A stretch of DNA of 39,404 nt from a virus, in the IMG/VR virus record IMGVR_UViG_3300046002_007120, positions 1 through 39,404 of that record; one strand, 5' to 3'. The position numbers and the translations under genes are program-made. Below are positions 21,523 through 31,208 of the stretch, one piece after another; position 1 is the first letter of the stretch, and every line of letters begins with the position of its first letter. The notes beneath the pieces are model-generated. The model was not told the origin of the DNA and ran no database searches. It worked only from the letters and a program-made list of their open reading frames with translations.

Positions 21523-23732
21523 GTTTACACAAACTTCTTATTGATGTCATACCACAGAAAGTTCTTGACAAAAAGAACGCTAAGAATCAGTGGGAGTATG
21601 GATGGGATCCGGAGTATGATATGGTTGTCATATCTAAAGATGGGACCGTCGGAGATATATACGACATCCAAGGATTAAGAGTTGCTCTTCCGCATACCCC
21701 TAATAAAGTTAATTACAAAGCCAACAAATGGGAGCCTATTGAATTACCAAAAGAACTGTCTCGTATCAAGACAATCTTTGATTGGAACAGACGTGATAAC
21801 TCGTTTAAGAATCAATGGGTCGACTTTATCGAGAAAGAGTTTGATCGACGTGAGCTTGGATATTGGTTCATAAACAATGGCGTAAAGACTTACATCACAG
21901 GTCACCACTACATGTACCTACAGTGGACTAAGACTGACGTAGGCCATCCTGACTTTCGTGAGTCAAACAGGATATTCTTTTTATTTTGGGAAGCGTGTCG
22001 TGCTGATACACGATGCTTTGGGATGTGTTACTTAAAGAACCGTCGTTCGGGATTCTCGTTCATGGCCTCCTCGGTATCTGTTGATATTGCAACACTTGCA
22101 AAAGATGCACGTATTGGTATGGTGTCAAAGACCGGACCCGATGCTAAGAAAATGTTTACCGATAAGGTTGTTCCAATTGCGAACAACTATCCGTTCTTCT
22201 TTCAGCCCGTGCGTGATGGTATGACCACACCAAAGACTGAGCTTGCCTTCCGTGTACCTGCTTCTAAGATTACACGTAAGAATATGGATCAAGAGCAAGA
22301 TGAAGCGATGGACGGACTAGATACATCTATTGACTGGCGTAATACATCAGACAACTCATATGATGGAGAGAAGCTTCGATTCTTAATTGAGGACGAGGCT
22401 GCCAAGCTAGAGAAGCCAATGAACATAGAGAATGGGTGGCGTATTCGTAAGACTTGCCTCCGCTTAGGTGCAAGAATTATTGGTAAGTGTATGATGGGCT
22501 CAACATCCAACGCACTAGATAAAGGTGGAGAGAATTATAAAAGACTATATGAAGATTCAGATGTTAGGAAACGCAACAAGAACGGGCAGACTCTTTCGGG
22601 TCTGTATGCTTTATTTATACCGATGGAGTATAATTTTGAAGGATATATTGATGAGTACGGCCACGCTGTATTAGAGACTCCCGAGAAGCCAGTTCGTTCA
22701 GCTGAGGGAACTTGGATTACTCAAGGGGTTATCGAGTATTGGAACAATGAAGTTTCATCTTTAAAGTCAAACCCTGATGCACTTAATGAATTCTATAGAC
22801 AGTTCCCTAGAACAGAGTCTCACGCTTTCCGTGATGAGACTAAGTCATCTATTTATAACTTAACTAAATTATATCAGCAGATAGATTACAACGATGGCAT
22901 GATAGCTGATCGTGTACTAACGAAAGGGTTCTTTCATTGGAAAAATGGTGAGAAGGACACAGAGGTTATTTGGACACCCGACAAGGCAGGTCGGTTTATC
23001 GTGTCCTGGATTCCAGATATTGCAATGCGTAATAACTATATAACTAAAAATGGAATCAAATACCCTCTTAACGAACACGTTGGTGCGTTTGGATGTGACC
23101 CTTATGATATTTCGGGTGCTACATTTGGTGGTTCAAACGGTGCTCTTCATGGCCTTACTAAGTTTAATATGGCGAATGCTCCGTCAAATGCGTTCTTCCT
23201 AGAGTACGTTGCTCGTCCACAGACAGCAGAGATATTCTTTGAAGAGGTCCTAATGGCTTGCGTATTCTACGGCATGCCCATACTTGCAGAGAATAACAAA
23301 GCTCGTCTACTATATCACTTTAAGAATAGAGGCTATCGTGGATTCTCAATGAATAGACCTGATAAGCATAAAGCAAAACTGTCCTTTACAGAAATTGAGA
23401 TTGGCGGTATACCGTCTTCAAGTGAAGACATGAAGCAAGCACACGCAGCAGGTATCGGTACTTACATTGAGAAATATGTAGGGTATGATTTAGAAGGCAC
23501 TTACCGAAATCCAGATGAGGTAGGTAACATGCCATTCAATAGAACTCTTTTAGACTGGTCTAAATTTAACGTGAACGACAGAACAAAGTTTGACGCTTCG
23601 ATTAGTTCGGGTTTAGCGATTATGGCAAACCAAAAGCATATTTATATGCCGGAGAAAAAAGAGTCAAAAATAAGCATTAAATTTGCAAAATACGATAACA
23701 GCGGTTCAGCGAGTAGACTGAAAATAATATGA
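21519..23732 (+). CDS. terL: Large terminase subunit (TerL)
   Basis: A 737-residue packaging ATPase/nuclease of the crAss-like type. The ATPase part has a Walker A variant CYLKNRRSGFSFMASS (about residues 168-184), as in relatives with K-x-R-x-G-x-S, and a Walker B FLIEDEAAK (about 287). The C-terminal nuclease has an Asp-containing strand FGCDPYDISGA (about 523) and further acidic residues downstream. It would drive DNA into the head through the portal and cut it. The stop overlaps the portal start (ATGA). Length and motifs fit Crassvirales. Confidence 0.93.
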   Translation: MSLHKLLIDVIPQKVLDKKNAKNQWEYGWDPEYDMVVISKDGTVGDIYDIQGLRVALPHTPNKVNYKANKWEPIELPKELSRIKTIFDWNRRDNSFKNQWVDFIEKEFDRRELGYWFINNGVKTYITGHHYMYLQWTKTDVGHPDFRESNRIFFLFWEACRADTRCFGMCYLKNRRSGFSFMASSVSVDIATLAKDARIGMVSKTGPDAKKMFTDKVVPIANNYPFFFQPVRDGMTTPKTELAFRVPASKITRKNMDQEQDEAMDGLDTSIDWRNTSDNSYDGEKLRFLIEDEAAKLEKPMNIENGWRIRKTCLRLGARIIGKCMMGSTSNALDKGGENYKRLYEDSDVRKRNKNGQTLSGLYALFIPMEYNFEGYIDEYGHAVLETPEKPVRSAEGTWITQGVIEYWNNEVSSLKSNPDALNEFYRQFPRTESHAFRDETKSSIYNLTKLYQQIDYNDGMIADRVLTKGFFHWKNGEKDTEVIWTPDKAGRFIVSWIPDIAMRNNYITKNGIKYPLNEHVGAFGCDPYDISGATFGGSNGALHGLTKFNMANAPSNAFFLEYVARPQTAEIFFEEVLMACVFYGMPILAENNKARLLYHFKNRGYRGFSMNRPDKHKAKLSFTEIEIGGIPSSSEDMKQAHAAGIGTYIEKYVGYDLEGTYRNPDEVGNMPFNRTLLDWSKFNVNDRTKFDASISSGLAIMANQKHIYMPEKKESKISIKFAKYDNSGSASRLKII
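23678..23685 (+). promoter_or_regulatory. Possible -7 promoter element before the portal
   Basis: TAAATTTG followed by CAAAA, inside the end of terL, 43 bases before the portal start. It matches the consensus, but a chance match inside AT-rich coding DNA is possible. Confidence 0.3.
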
Positions 23733-26158
23733 ACGACCCTTTAATAATGATTAACCCCTCCAACTTTCCAACGCAGCTGGCAACAGATGCAGAGAAAGCG
23801 TCTAAGGAGTTCGGATTAAAAGTAGGCCAAAGTATCATGTGGGAATGGTTTGCAAAGACAGGAAATAACTGTCGTTACTATTCTCAATGGATTGACTTTC
23901 ACCGTATTAGATTATATGCTCGTGGAGAGCAACCAATAAATAAATACAAAGAGCAATTCCAAGTAGATGGGGATATGTCACATATCAACCTTGATTGGAC
24001 TCCCGTTCCTATTATCCCTAAGTTTGTTGATATCGTTGTTAACGGGATGAATGACCGTCTTTTTGAGGTTAAGGCACACGCGCAAGATGCAATGTCTATC
24101 GAGAAGAAAAGCAAGCACCAAGAAATGGTTGAGGCAAATATGCTATCAAAAGATATTTTGATGCAAATTAAAGAACAGTTTGGTGTAGATACATTTGATG
24201 TAAATCCAGATGAGCTACCAGCTAGCGAGGAAGAGTTGAGCTTATATATGCAACTTAAATATAAGCCTGCTATTGAGATTGCTGAAGAACAAGCAATTAA
24301 TACAATATTAGATTTAAATCATTACAATGATGTTAGAAAGAGAGTTGATTACGATATCACAACAATTGGTATCGGTATGGTCAAGCACTCATTTGTACCT
24401 GGAACTGGCGTAAGAGTAGAATATGTGGACCCTGCAAATATGGTATATAGTTACACGGAGTCACCAACTTTTGACGACTGTTTCTATTTTGGCGAAGTTA
24501 AGCAAGTACCTATTACTGAACTTATTAAGATTAAACCTAACATTACTAATGAAGAGCTTGCGGAAATTCAGCAGCTTGGTACAGCTTGGTATAATTACTA
24601 TGGTGTACTTCGCCCTTATCGTAGTGACTTGTTTAACAGAGATGTTGTTACTTTATTGTATTTCAATTATAAGACTGATAAAACGTATGTCTACAAAAAG
24701 AAATACACGGAAAACGGAGGATCAAGAGTAATTGAGAAAGACGAAAGTTTCCAAGTTCCTGAAGGAATGGAGGAGCGTTTTGAGCGTATTGAAAAGCGTA
24801 TTGATGTTTGGTATGAGGGCGTAATGGTGATGGGATCCCCTTATCTATTGAAGTGGGAGCTTGCTAAGAACATGGTTCGCCCTAAGTCTGCATCTCAGTA
24901 TGCATTGCCTCAGTATATTGCTGTTGCCCCACGTATGTACAAAGGAGTTATCGAGTCATTGACTCGTCGCATGATTCCTTTTGCTGACTTGATTCAATTA
25001 ACTCACTTAAAGTTGCAACAAGTATTACAACGAGTTGTGCCGGATGGTGTGTACATTGATGCCGATGGTATTAATGAAGTTGACTTGGGAACAGGGGCAG
25101 CATACAATCCAGAGGATGCATTAAGATTGTATTTCCAAACGGGTAGTGTTATTGGTCGAAGTTCTACTGTAGACGGTGAGTTTAATAATGGTAGAATACC
25201 AATCCAAGAACTTAATACAAATAGTGGACAAGGTAAGATTACTGCATTGATTAATGCATACAATCAATACTTGTCGATGATTAGAGATGTAACAGGTTTG
25301 AACGAAGCACGTGATGCTTCTTCTCCAAATCCTGATGCGTTAGTAGGCGTACAAAAGCTTGCTGCATTAAACTCTAACACAGCGACTCGTCATATCTTAG
25401 AAGGTGGATTATTTATTACACGTAGATTATCTGAGGCTTTATCGTGTCGTGTTGCTGATATTTTAGAATACTCTGATTTCAAAGAGCAATTTACTATGCA
25501 AATTGGAAAACATGCAGTTGGTATTTTAGATGAAATCAAAGATTTATACATGTATGACTTTGGTGTATTCATTGAGGTATCTCCAGATGAGGATCAGAAA
25601 GCACAACTTGAGGCTAACATTCAGATGGCTTTACAGCGTGATCAGATTAGCTTAGAAGATGCAATTGATATTCGTCAAATGAAGAATCTTAAACTTGCTA
25701 ACGAATTGCTTAAGTTTAAGCGTAAGCAGAAGCAGAAGCAAGATATGGAGCAGGAGCAACAAAAGATTCAAATGCAGACTCAAGGCAATATCCAATCATC
25801 TCAAGCATCTGCTCAAGCAGCATTACAAAAAGTTCAAGCAGAATCACAAGCTAAAGCTCAACTTGCTCAAGCACAAATGCAGTTTGATATTCAGCGCATG
25901 CAAGCGGAGGCTCAGATTAAAGAACAGTTGATGCAAAAAGAGTTTGAGTTCAACATGCAACTTAAGGGCATGGAGATTGAGCAGATTAAAAATCTTGATA
26001 TGGATAAGGAAAAGGCTAAGGATAATAGAACAAAACTGCAAGCCACACAGCAATCTAAATTAATTGAACAACGTCAAAAAGACTTACCTGCTATGAGTTT
26101 TGAGTCTGATGAAGATTCGCTTGACGGGTTCAGTCTAGAGGAGTTTAATCCAAGATAA
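23729..26158 (+). CDS. Portal protein
   Basis: An 809-residue portal of crAss-like type that would form the dodecameric DNA gate. Typical pieces: WIDFHRIRLYARGEQPINKYK near residue 53, DWTPVPIIPKFVDIVVNGM near 90 and an alpha/beta core. A long basic/Gln-rich C-terminal helix follows (about 655-790: FKRKQKQKQDMEQEQQK and AQAQMQFDIQRMQAEAQ), probably a barrel-like extension. It directly follows terL with overlapping ATGA. The strong coiled-coil tail is low in complexity. Confidence 0.92.
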   Translation: MNDPLIMINPSNFPTQLATDAEKASKEFGLKVGQSIMWEWFAKTGNNCRYYSQWIDFHRIRLYARGEQPINKYKEQFQVDGDMSHINLDWTPVPIIPKFVDIVVNGMNDRLFEVKAHAQDAMSIEKKSKHQEMVEANMLSKDILMQIKEQFGVDTFDVNPDELPASEEELSLYMQLKYKPAIEIAEEQAINTILDLNHYNDVRKRVDYDITTIGIGMVKHSFVPGTGVRVEYVDPANMVYSYTESPTFDDCFYFGEVKQVPITELIKIKPNITNEELAEIQQLGTAWYNYYGVLRPYRSDLFNRDVVTLLYFNYKTDKTYVYKKKYTENGGSRVIEKDESFQVPEGMEERFERIEKRIDVWYEGVMVMGSPYLLKWELAKNMVRPKSASQYALPQYIAVAPRMYKGVIESLTRRMIPFADLIQLTHLKLQQVLQRVVPDGVYIDADGINEVDLGTGAAYNPEDALRLYFQTGSVIGRSSTVDGEFNNGRIPIQELNTNSGQGKITALINAYNQYLSMIRDVTGLNEARDASSPNPDALVGVQKLAALNSNTATRHILEGGLFITRRLSEALSCRVADILEYSDFKEQFTMQIGKHAVGILDEIKDLYMYDFGVFIEVSPDEDQKAQLEANIQMALQRDQISLEDAIDIRQMKNLKLANELLKFKRKQKQKQDMEQEQQKIQMQTQGNIQSSQASAQAALQKVQAESQAKAQLAQAQMQFDIQRMQAEAQIKEQLMQKEFEFNMQLKGMEIEQIKNLDMDKEKAKDNRTKLQATQQSKLIEQRQKDLPAMSFESDEDSLDGFSLEEFNPR

Positions 26159-26168
26159 AAATATTTAC

Positions 26169-26176
26169 TACTTTTG
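26169..26176 (+). promoter_or_regulatory. -7 promoter element for the scaffold-capsid unit
   Basis: TACTTTTG lies 11 bases after the portal stop and 21 bases before the ATG at 26198. No promoter was seen directly before the capsid gene, so this one may drive both. Confidence 0.55.
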
Positions 26177-26197
26177 TGCAACTAAAATTTAATTTAA

Positions 26198-27331
26198 ATG
26201 GAAAATTTTCAAGTAAAACTGGTAGACTTTGAGGAAAAGTCTGTCCAAGAAGTAGAGCAAACTCTACTTAAAGTACACGAAGAAAAAACAGGTATTACTC
26301 AAATTGAGGAGCCTGAGACTTTAAAAATAGAAATCCCTTCTGAACCCGACACAGCAGAAGATTTCAAAGGAGAAGAGCAATCAACTCCTCAATCGCCATC
26401 ATTTGATGACGAGGACGTTCTTTCATATATTAGAAGCAAGTATAATAAAGAAGTCAATTCTATTGACGACTTATTTAAGCCTGTTGAGGCACCTCAGGAA
26501 TTATTACCTGAAGATGTATCAGCATTCTTAAAGTTTAAGAAAGAAACAGGTCGTGGGTTAGAAGACTTCTATCGTGTTAACCAAGATTTCTCAAATGAAA
26601 AGCCGGAGCGTTTATTAGCTACGTATTTAAAAGAATTGAATCCTGAGTTAGACGACGAAGACATCCAATATGAAATGTCCGATAGATTTGGATATGATGA
26701 GGAAATGGATGACGAGCGGGATGTTAAAAAGAAAAAACTTGCATTTAAAAAAGAGCTAACTAAGGCATCGAAGTATTTTGATGAACAGAAAGAGAAGTAT
26801 AGAACGCCACTCGAGTCGATTGGCACATCGTCTATCTCTCAAGAAGATCAGCAAGCTTTGGAGTCTTATAAGCAATATGTAAACCAGGCTACTGCACAAC
26901 AGCAGGAGCAGGTTAAGAAATCTGAATACTTTGTTCAGAAGACTAATGAATTGTTCAGCAATGAATTTGAAGGTTTCAAGTTCGGAATTGGTGACAAAGA
27001 TTTATCTTGGAAACCTAGTAATCCAGAAGACTTAAAAAATAAGCAGATGGACATATCTAAATTCTTCAATAATTTTATTGATGATAAAGGATATATTAAA
27101 GATGCTAAGTCGTATCATAAGACAATGGCGGTTGCAATGAACCCTGACTCTTTTGCGAAGTTCTTTTACGAACAAGGCAAATCTGATGCAATAGATGAAT
27201 CTGCAAAGCAGAGCAAAAATATTGACATGGGTAGCGTTCGTACAACAGGACAACCTATAGATAAAGGAGGATTTAAAGTAACATCATTAGATAGTGATCA
27301 CGGCAACAGGTTAAAAATTAGAAAACTTTAA
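26198..27331 (+). CDS. Scaffold-like protein upstream of capsid
   Basis: A 377-residue, strongly acidic and helical protein without large hydrophobic segments. The N-terminal half is Glu/Asp-rich (EEPETLKIEIPSEPDTAEDF), the middle has DDEDIQYEMSDRFGYDEEMDDE, and the C-terminus ends basic (GNRLKIRKL), as scaffolds often do to bind the capsid protein. It lies between the portal and the capsid protein, the usual scaffold slot of crAss-like phages. It would guide shell assembly and then leave. No protease domain is seen within it. Confidence 0.75.
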   Translation: MENFQVKLVDFEEKSVQEVEQTLLKVHEEKTGITQIEEPETLKIEIPSEPDTAEDFKGEEQSTPQSPSFDDEDVLSYIRSKYNKEVNSIDDLFKPVEAPQELLPEDVSAFLKFKKETGRGLEDFYRVNQDFSNEKPERLLATYLKELNPELDDEDIQYEMSDRFGYDEEMDDERDVKKKKLAFKKELTKASKYFDEQKEKYRTPLESIGTSSISQEDQQALESYKQYVNQATAQQQEQVKKSEYFVQKTNELFSNEFEGFKFGIGDKDLSWKPSNPEDLKNKQMDISKFFNNFIDDKGYIKDAKSYHKTMAVAMNPDSFAKFFYEQGKSDAIDESAKQSKNIDMGSVRTTGQPIDKGGFKVTSLDSDHGNRLKIRKL

Positions 27332-27351
27332 AAACAAAAACAAATTAAAAA

Positions 27352-28767
27352 ATGGCTGGATCAGTTCAAGGTACCCCAGGCTTTGCTTTACAACCGTCAG
27401 CGGTAAAAGCTACATTGCCTACAAACTACATTACTAACTTCGATTTCATGAATCAGTATCTTCCAGATACTTACGAAAAAGAATTCGAGCGTTATGGTAA
27501 TCGCTCTATTGCATCTTTCTTACGTTTAGTAGGAGCTGAGATGCCGTCTAACTCTGACTTAATTAAGTGGGCAGAGCAAGGACGTTTACATACAAAATAT
27601 GTTAACGTAACAACTACAGCAGTTGTAGGAGATGACACTGCTACATGGACTGTAAATGATGCTAACGTATCAGTTAACTTCCGTGTTAACCAAACTGTAT
27701 TCTTATCAGCTAACGCTGGTTCTGCTTCTGACAAAGCTGTTATTACTGCAGTTAACTCTGCTAATGATACTTTCACTGTAGCTTACTACGCAGCAGGTGG
27801 ACAAACTATCGCAGCTTCTGCAGTTTCTACTGCATTCGTTTACGGTTCTGAATTCACAAAAGGATCTACAGGTATGATTGGTTCTTTGGAATCTGAAGAT
27901 GTATTCTTCGAGAACAAGCCTATCATCATCAAGGACAAGTACACTGTATCAGGTTCTGACATGGCTCAAATTGGTTGGGTTGAAGTAACTTCTGAGAATG
28001 GTGCTACTGGATACTTATGGTACATAAAATCTGAGCACGAGACTCGTTTACGTTTCGAAGATTACTTAGAGATGTCAATGGTTGAAGGTGTTCCTGCTGA
28101 AACTGGTTCAGGTGCTTTAACTTACTTAACTGTTGCTGCTTCTCAAGTACAACCTGGTGCTGCTGGTACTGAAGGTTTATTTGATGCTGTAGCTTCTCGC
28201 GGTAACGTATGGGCAGGTGGTAACCCATCTACTTTGTCAGACTTCGATTCAATCATCCAACGTCTTGACAAGCAAGGATCTATCCAAGAGAACGTAATTT
28301 TCTTGAACCGTAACTTCTCATTCGATATCGATGATATGTTAGCGTCTCAAAACTCTTACGGTACTAACGGTACTTCTTATGGTTTGTTTGACAACGATGA
28401 GAACATGGCTTTGAACTTAGGTTTCAAAGGCTTCAAGCGTGGTTATGACTTCTACAAGACTGACTGGAAATACTTGAACGATGCAACTCTTCGTGGTGGA
28501 ATCGTAGGTGGAGCTATCAACGGTATCTTGGTACCTGCAGGTTCTACTACAGTTTACGATCAAATCTTAGGTAAAAACGCTAAACGTCCGTTCTTACACG
28601 TTCGTTACCGTGCTTCTGAGACTGAAGATCGTCGTTACAAGACTTGGATCACAGGTTCTGCTGGTGGTGCTCAAACTAGCGACCTAGATGCAATGGAGGT
28701 TAACTTCTTATCTGAGCGTGCTTTATGTACACTTGGTGCGAATAACTTCTTCTTGTTCGAAGCATAG
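27352..28767 (+). CDS. Major capsid protein
   Basis: A 471-residue HK97-fold-type major capsid protein of crAss-like phages. The N-terminal part (MNQYLPDTYEKEFERYGNRS and LRLVGAEMPSNSDLIKWAEQ) leads to a Thr/Ala/Val-rich stretch (about residues 80-173) that looks like an inserted surface beta domain. The core follows (GTSYGLFDNDENMALNLG, WKYLNDATLRGGIVGGAI). Codon choice shifts to TTC, AAC, GAC and CGT compared with its neighbours, as expected for a very highly expressed gene. The leader is A-rich without Shine-Dalgarno. It is followed by a strong terminator. Confidence 0.92.
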   Translation: MAGSVQGTPGFALQPSAVKATLPTNYITNFDFMNQYLPDTYEKEFERYGNRSIASFLRLVGAEMPSNSDLIKWAEQGRLHTKYVNVTTTAVVGDDTATWTVNDANVSVNFRVNQTVFLSANAGSASDKAVITAVNSANDTFTVAYYAAGGQTIAASAVSTAFVYGSEFTKGSTGMIGSLESEDVFFENKPIIIKDKYTVSGSDMAQIGWVEVTSENGATGYLWYIKSEHETRLRFEDYLEMSMVEGVPAETGSGALTYLTVAASQVQPGAAGTEGLFDAVASRGNVWAGGNPSTLSDFDSIIQRLDKQGSIQENVIFLNRNFSFDIDDMLASQNSYGTNGTSYGLFDNDENMALNLGFKGFKRGYDFYKTDWKYLNDATLRGGIVGGAINGILVPAGSTTVYDQILGKNAKRPFLHVRYRASETEDRRYKTWITGSAGGAQTSDLDAMEVNFLSERALCTLGANNFFLFEA

Positions 28768-28776
28768 TAAAATATT

Positions 28777-28809
28777 GGGGAGGAGCAATCCTCCCCTTAT
28801 TTATTTTTT
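28777..28809 (+). terminator. Strong terminator after the capsid gene
   Basis: An 8-bp perfect stem GGGGAGGA/TCCTCCCC (28777-28784 and 28789-28796) with a GCAA (GNRA) tetraloop, then TTATTTATTTTTT. It probably insulates the capsid transcript from the next gene or lowers read-through. Confidence 0.85.
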
Positions 28810-28829
28810 AAAACTTAAATTATAATCAA

Positions 28830-29573
28830 ATGTCAAAAATAACTATCGAGGACAAGATGTATGTCCTTAAAAGAAAAACATTCCCTATGTCCTTAATGTT
28901 GGCTTCGAGAAATACTTCTCGTAAACCACTATTATATTTCGATGAACAAACAGGACAGAATCGTCCTTTGCGTTACGCAACAAATCAGAAGTCCCCATTC
29001 CAAGATGAGCAAGATGGCAACGCTATCTTAGAGCCAATTATCTTTGAAGATGGGTTACTTACTGTACCAAGAAATAATCAAGTATTACAAAAGTTCTTAG
29101 CACTTCACCCAGAAAATGGCGTATTGTACGAAGAAGTAGATACTAAGAAAGATGCATCTGAGCAAATCGATTGGATTTACGTTCAAATGGATGCATTGAA
29201 TGCAGCTCGTAACTTAGACTTAGCTACTAAAGAAGCTATTGGTCGTATTCTACTTGGTGCTCGTGTAGATAAATTATCTAGCGAAGAATTAAATAGAGAC
29301 ATTCTATTATACGCTCGTAACAATGCAAAAGAATTCTTAGACATCCTAGATGATCCTGAATTGCGTTTACGTAATATTGCTGCTAAAGCTTTACAAGAAG
29401 GATTGTTTTTAATTAAAAATAATAACAGAGACATATACTTTAACTTTACAGAGAATAAGAAAAAATTAATGGGTATCCCATTTGGTGAGGATCCGGTTAA
29501 ATTACTTATGTCATATCTACAAAGTGATGATGGACTCGAGTTGTATAAAATGATCGAGAAAAAATTGAAGTAA
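28830..29573 (+). CDS. Conserved head-associated protein of crAss-like phages
   Basis: A 247-residue soluble protein. QKSPFQDEQDGNAILEPIIFEDG (about residues 50-72) and QVLQKFLALHPENGVLYEEVD (about 80-100) are, from memory, conserved in the gene after the capsid gene in crAss-like phages. The C-terminal half is helical (SSEELNRDILLYARNNA, ELYKMIEKKLK). It could be an inner head or neck protein; the exact role is not known to me. It lies between two strong terminators, so its expression relies on read-through or an unrecognised promoter. Confidence 0.75.
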   Translation: MSKITIEDKMYVLKRKTFPMSLMLASRNTSRKPLLYFDEQTGQNRPLRYATNQKSPFQDEQDGNAILEPIIFEDGLLTVPRNNQVLQKFLALHPENGVLYEEVDTKKDASEQIDWIYVQMDALNAARNLDLATKEAIGRILLGARVDKLSSEELNRDILLYARNNAKEFLDILDDPELRLRNIAAKALQEGLFLIKNNNRDIYFNFTENKKKLMGIPFGEDPVKLLMSYLQSDDGLELYKMIEKKLK

Positions 29574-29580
29574 TATTAAG

Positions 29581-29605
29581 GGAGGACAAAAGTCCTCCTT
29601 TTTTT
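29581..29605 (+). terminator. Terminator before the ring-protein operon
   Basis: A perfect 7-bp stem GGAGGAC/GTCCTCC (29581-29587 and 29592-29598) with an AAAA loop and seven Ts (29599-29605). Confidence 0.85.
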
Positions 29606-29606
29606 A

Positions 29607-29614
29607 TATCTTTG
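29607..29614 (+). promoter_or_regulatory. -7 promoter element, near-leaderless ring-protein gene
   Basis: TATCTTTG follows the terminator directly and ends 5 bases before the ATG at 29620, so the mRNA may be leaderless or nearly so. Confidence 0.65.
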
Positions 29615-29619
29615 TCATC

Positions 29620-30312
29620 ATGATAAATTCTGTTCGCAACACCGTGATGTCCATTCTTAACAAGGATAATAATGGATATGTAACTCCTGAAGAATTCAAC
29701 TCGTTTGCAAAGCAAGCGCAGTTAGAAATCTTTACGCAATACTTTTTTGATTTTAAAAACTCAAAAGTATCAGACTATAAGGGTGAGTATACATCAGGAT
29801 ACTCCGATATAACAAAGCAAATAGATCAAACTATCGATTATTTTTCAGAGAATGTTGCATTAGTATACGATACTCCTTCTCAAAAATTTAGAATGCCAGC
29901 CGGATGGTTTTTATTAAATGCTTTATATTACAATCAAAAACAAGTTGAGCATGCTGATCAATTAAAGGTGTATAATTTGTTGCGATCAAATCTAACTGCA
30001 CCTAATGAATTGTATCCTGCATATGTTATGCAAGGTAACGAGATGACAGTATATCCATTGACAATTACTAGTGGAGTTGAAACATATTATGTACGGTATC
30101 CATACGATCCCAAGTGGACGTATACGTTAGTTAACGGTAGTCCGTTATTTAATCAGTCGGCTAATGACTATCAAGATTTTGAATTAACATTATCAGACTT
30201 CCCAAAGTTAGTTGTTAAAATATGCGAATACGCTGGTACAAGTATTCGTGAACAAGAGGTTGTGGCTAATGCCAAACAAGAAGAAATGTACATGGATCAA
30301 AGAGCACAATAA
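29620..30312 (+). CDS. Tail ring/connector protein 1
   Basis: A 230-residue protein. It opens MINSVRNTVMSILNKDNNGYVTPEEFNSFAKQA, a pattern of crAss-like tail-connector proteins with a calcium-hand-like DNNGYVTPEEF that need not bind metal. The core has beta strands (PAGWFLLNALYYN and MTVYPLTITSG) and a helical C-terminus rich in Glu and Gln. It lies after the capsid block and overlaps the next ring gene by one base. It would sit below the portal in the tail barrel. Confidence 0.75.
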   Translation: MINSVRNTVMSILNKDNNGYVTPEEFNSFAKQAQLEIFTQYFFDFKNSKVSDYKGEYTSGYSDITKQIDQTIDYFSENVALVYDTPSQKFRMPAGWFLLNALYYNQKQVEHADQLKVYNLLRSNLTAPNELYPAYVMQGNEMTVYPLTITSGVETYYVRYPYDPKWTYTLVNGSPLFNQSANDYQDFELTLSDFPKLVVKICEYAGTSIREQEVVANAKQEEMYMDQRAQ

Positions 30313-31208
30313 TGACTCAAGAAGAATATTACACCAATAATGGGACAAACCCACAAGATTCAAATTGGGGCACCTATCAAAATGTAACATTAAAGGATGT
30401 TGTTAACAACTTCCAATTAATGTACATGGATGACGGTGACCTTTTGAATAACATCAATAGGTATAAGATTCTGTTTCACGCAAAGCGTGCAGTACAGGAG
30501 CTTCAGTATGATGGGAACCGTGTTATTAATAACTTGCAACTTGAAGTTGGCGATAATTTAAAATTTGTATTGCCACCTGACTATGTTAACTGGGTACGTA
30601 TCTCATTATTTTGTGGAGGTGTACTTTACCCTATGACTGAGAACTTGCAGGCTAACTCATCTACTGAATTCTTGCAAGACCAATATTACAACATTCTTTT
30701 TGATGAAGATGGAGAAGCCTTAATTGGAACATCTAAGTTAGACGAATCTCGTCTTATTGGATTGAATCAATGCTACTGTGAATACAATGATCAATGGGGA
30801 TGGTATTTAGATGGTCTATGGTATTTTAATTATCCAGGTGGTCAATACTACGGATTAAACACTGAAGCTGCAAATACTAATCCAACATTTACTATTGATA
30901 AAACTGCAGGTGTAATTAACTTCAGTACAGGCGTTCATCGTCAGTCAGTTGTATTGGAATACATATCTGATGGCTTATATGGCTTAACAGATGAAGAAAT
31001 TCCTGTGCCAAAATTAGCAGAAGAATTTATTTATTCGTACATTAAATGGGCGATTTTAAATACAAAGGCGAATCAGCCTGAGTACATAATTAATAGAGCA
31101 CGTAAAGAAAAAACCTCCAACTGGAGAAATGCTAAAATAAGATTAAGTAATTTACATCCTGGTCGCTTGTTAATGAACATGAGAGGCCAATCTAAGTGGA
31201 TAAAATAA
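30312..31208 (+). CDS. Tail ring/connector protein 2 (gp4-like)
   Basis: A 298-residue protein. The segments LKDVVNNFQLMYMDDGDLLNNINRYKILFHAKRAVQEL (read here in parts: DVVNNFQLMY near residue 30, KILFHAKRAVQEL near 52) and LKFVLPPDYVNWVRISLF (about 85-102) are hallmarks of the crAss-like tail-ring family that relates to P22 gp4-type adaptors. The C-terminus is helical and basic. It starts at TAATG with its upstream partner, and the muzzle gene starts right after its stop, so the three form one operon. Confidence 0.8.
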   Translation: MTQEEYYTNNGTNPQDSNWGTYQNVTLKDVVNNFQLMYMDDGDLLNNINRYKILFHAKRAVQELQYDGNRVINNLQLEVGDNLKFVLPPDYVNWVRISLFCGGVLYPMTENLQANSSTEFLQDQYYNILFDEDGEALIGTSKLDESRLIGLNQCYCEYNDQWGWYLDGLWYFNYPGGQYYGLNTEAANTNPTFTIDKTAGVINFSTGVHRQSVVLEYISDGLYGLTDEEIPVPKLAEEFIYSYIKWAILNTKANQPEYIINRARKEKTSNWRNAKIRLSNLHPGRLLMNMRGQSKWIK

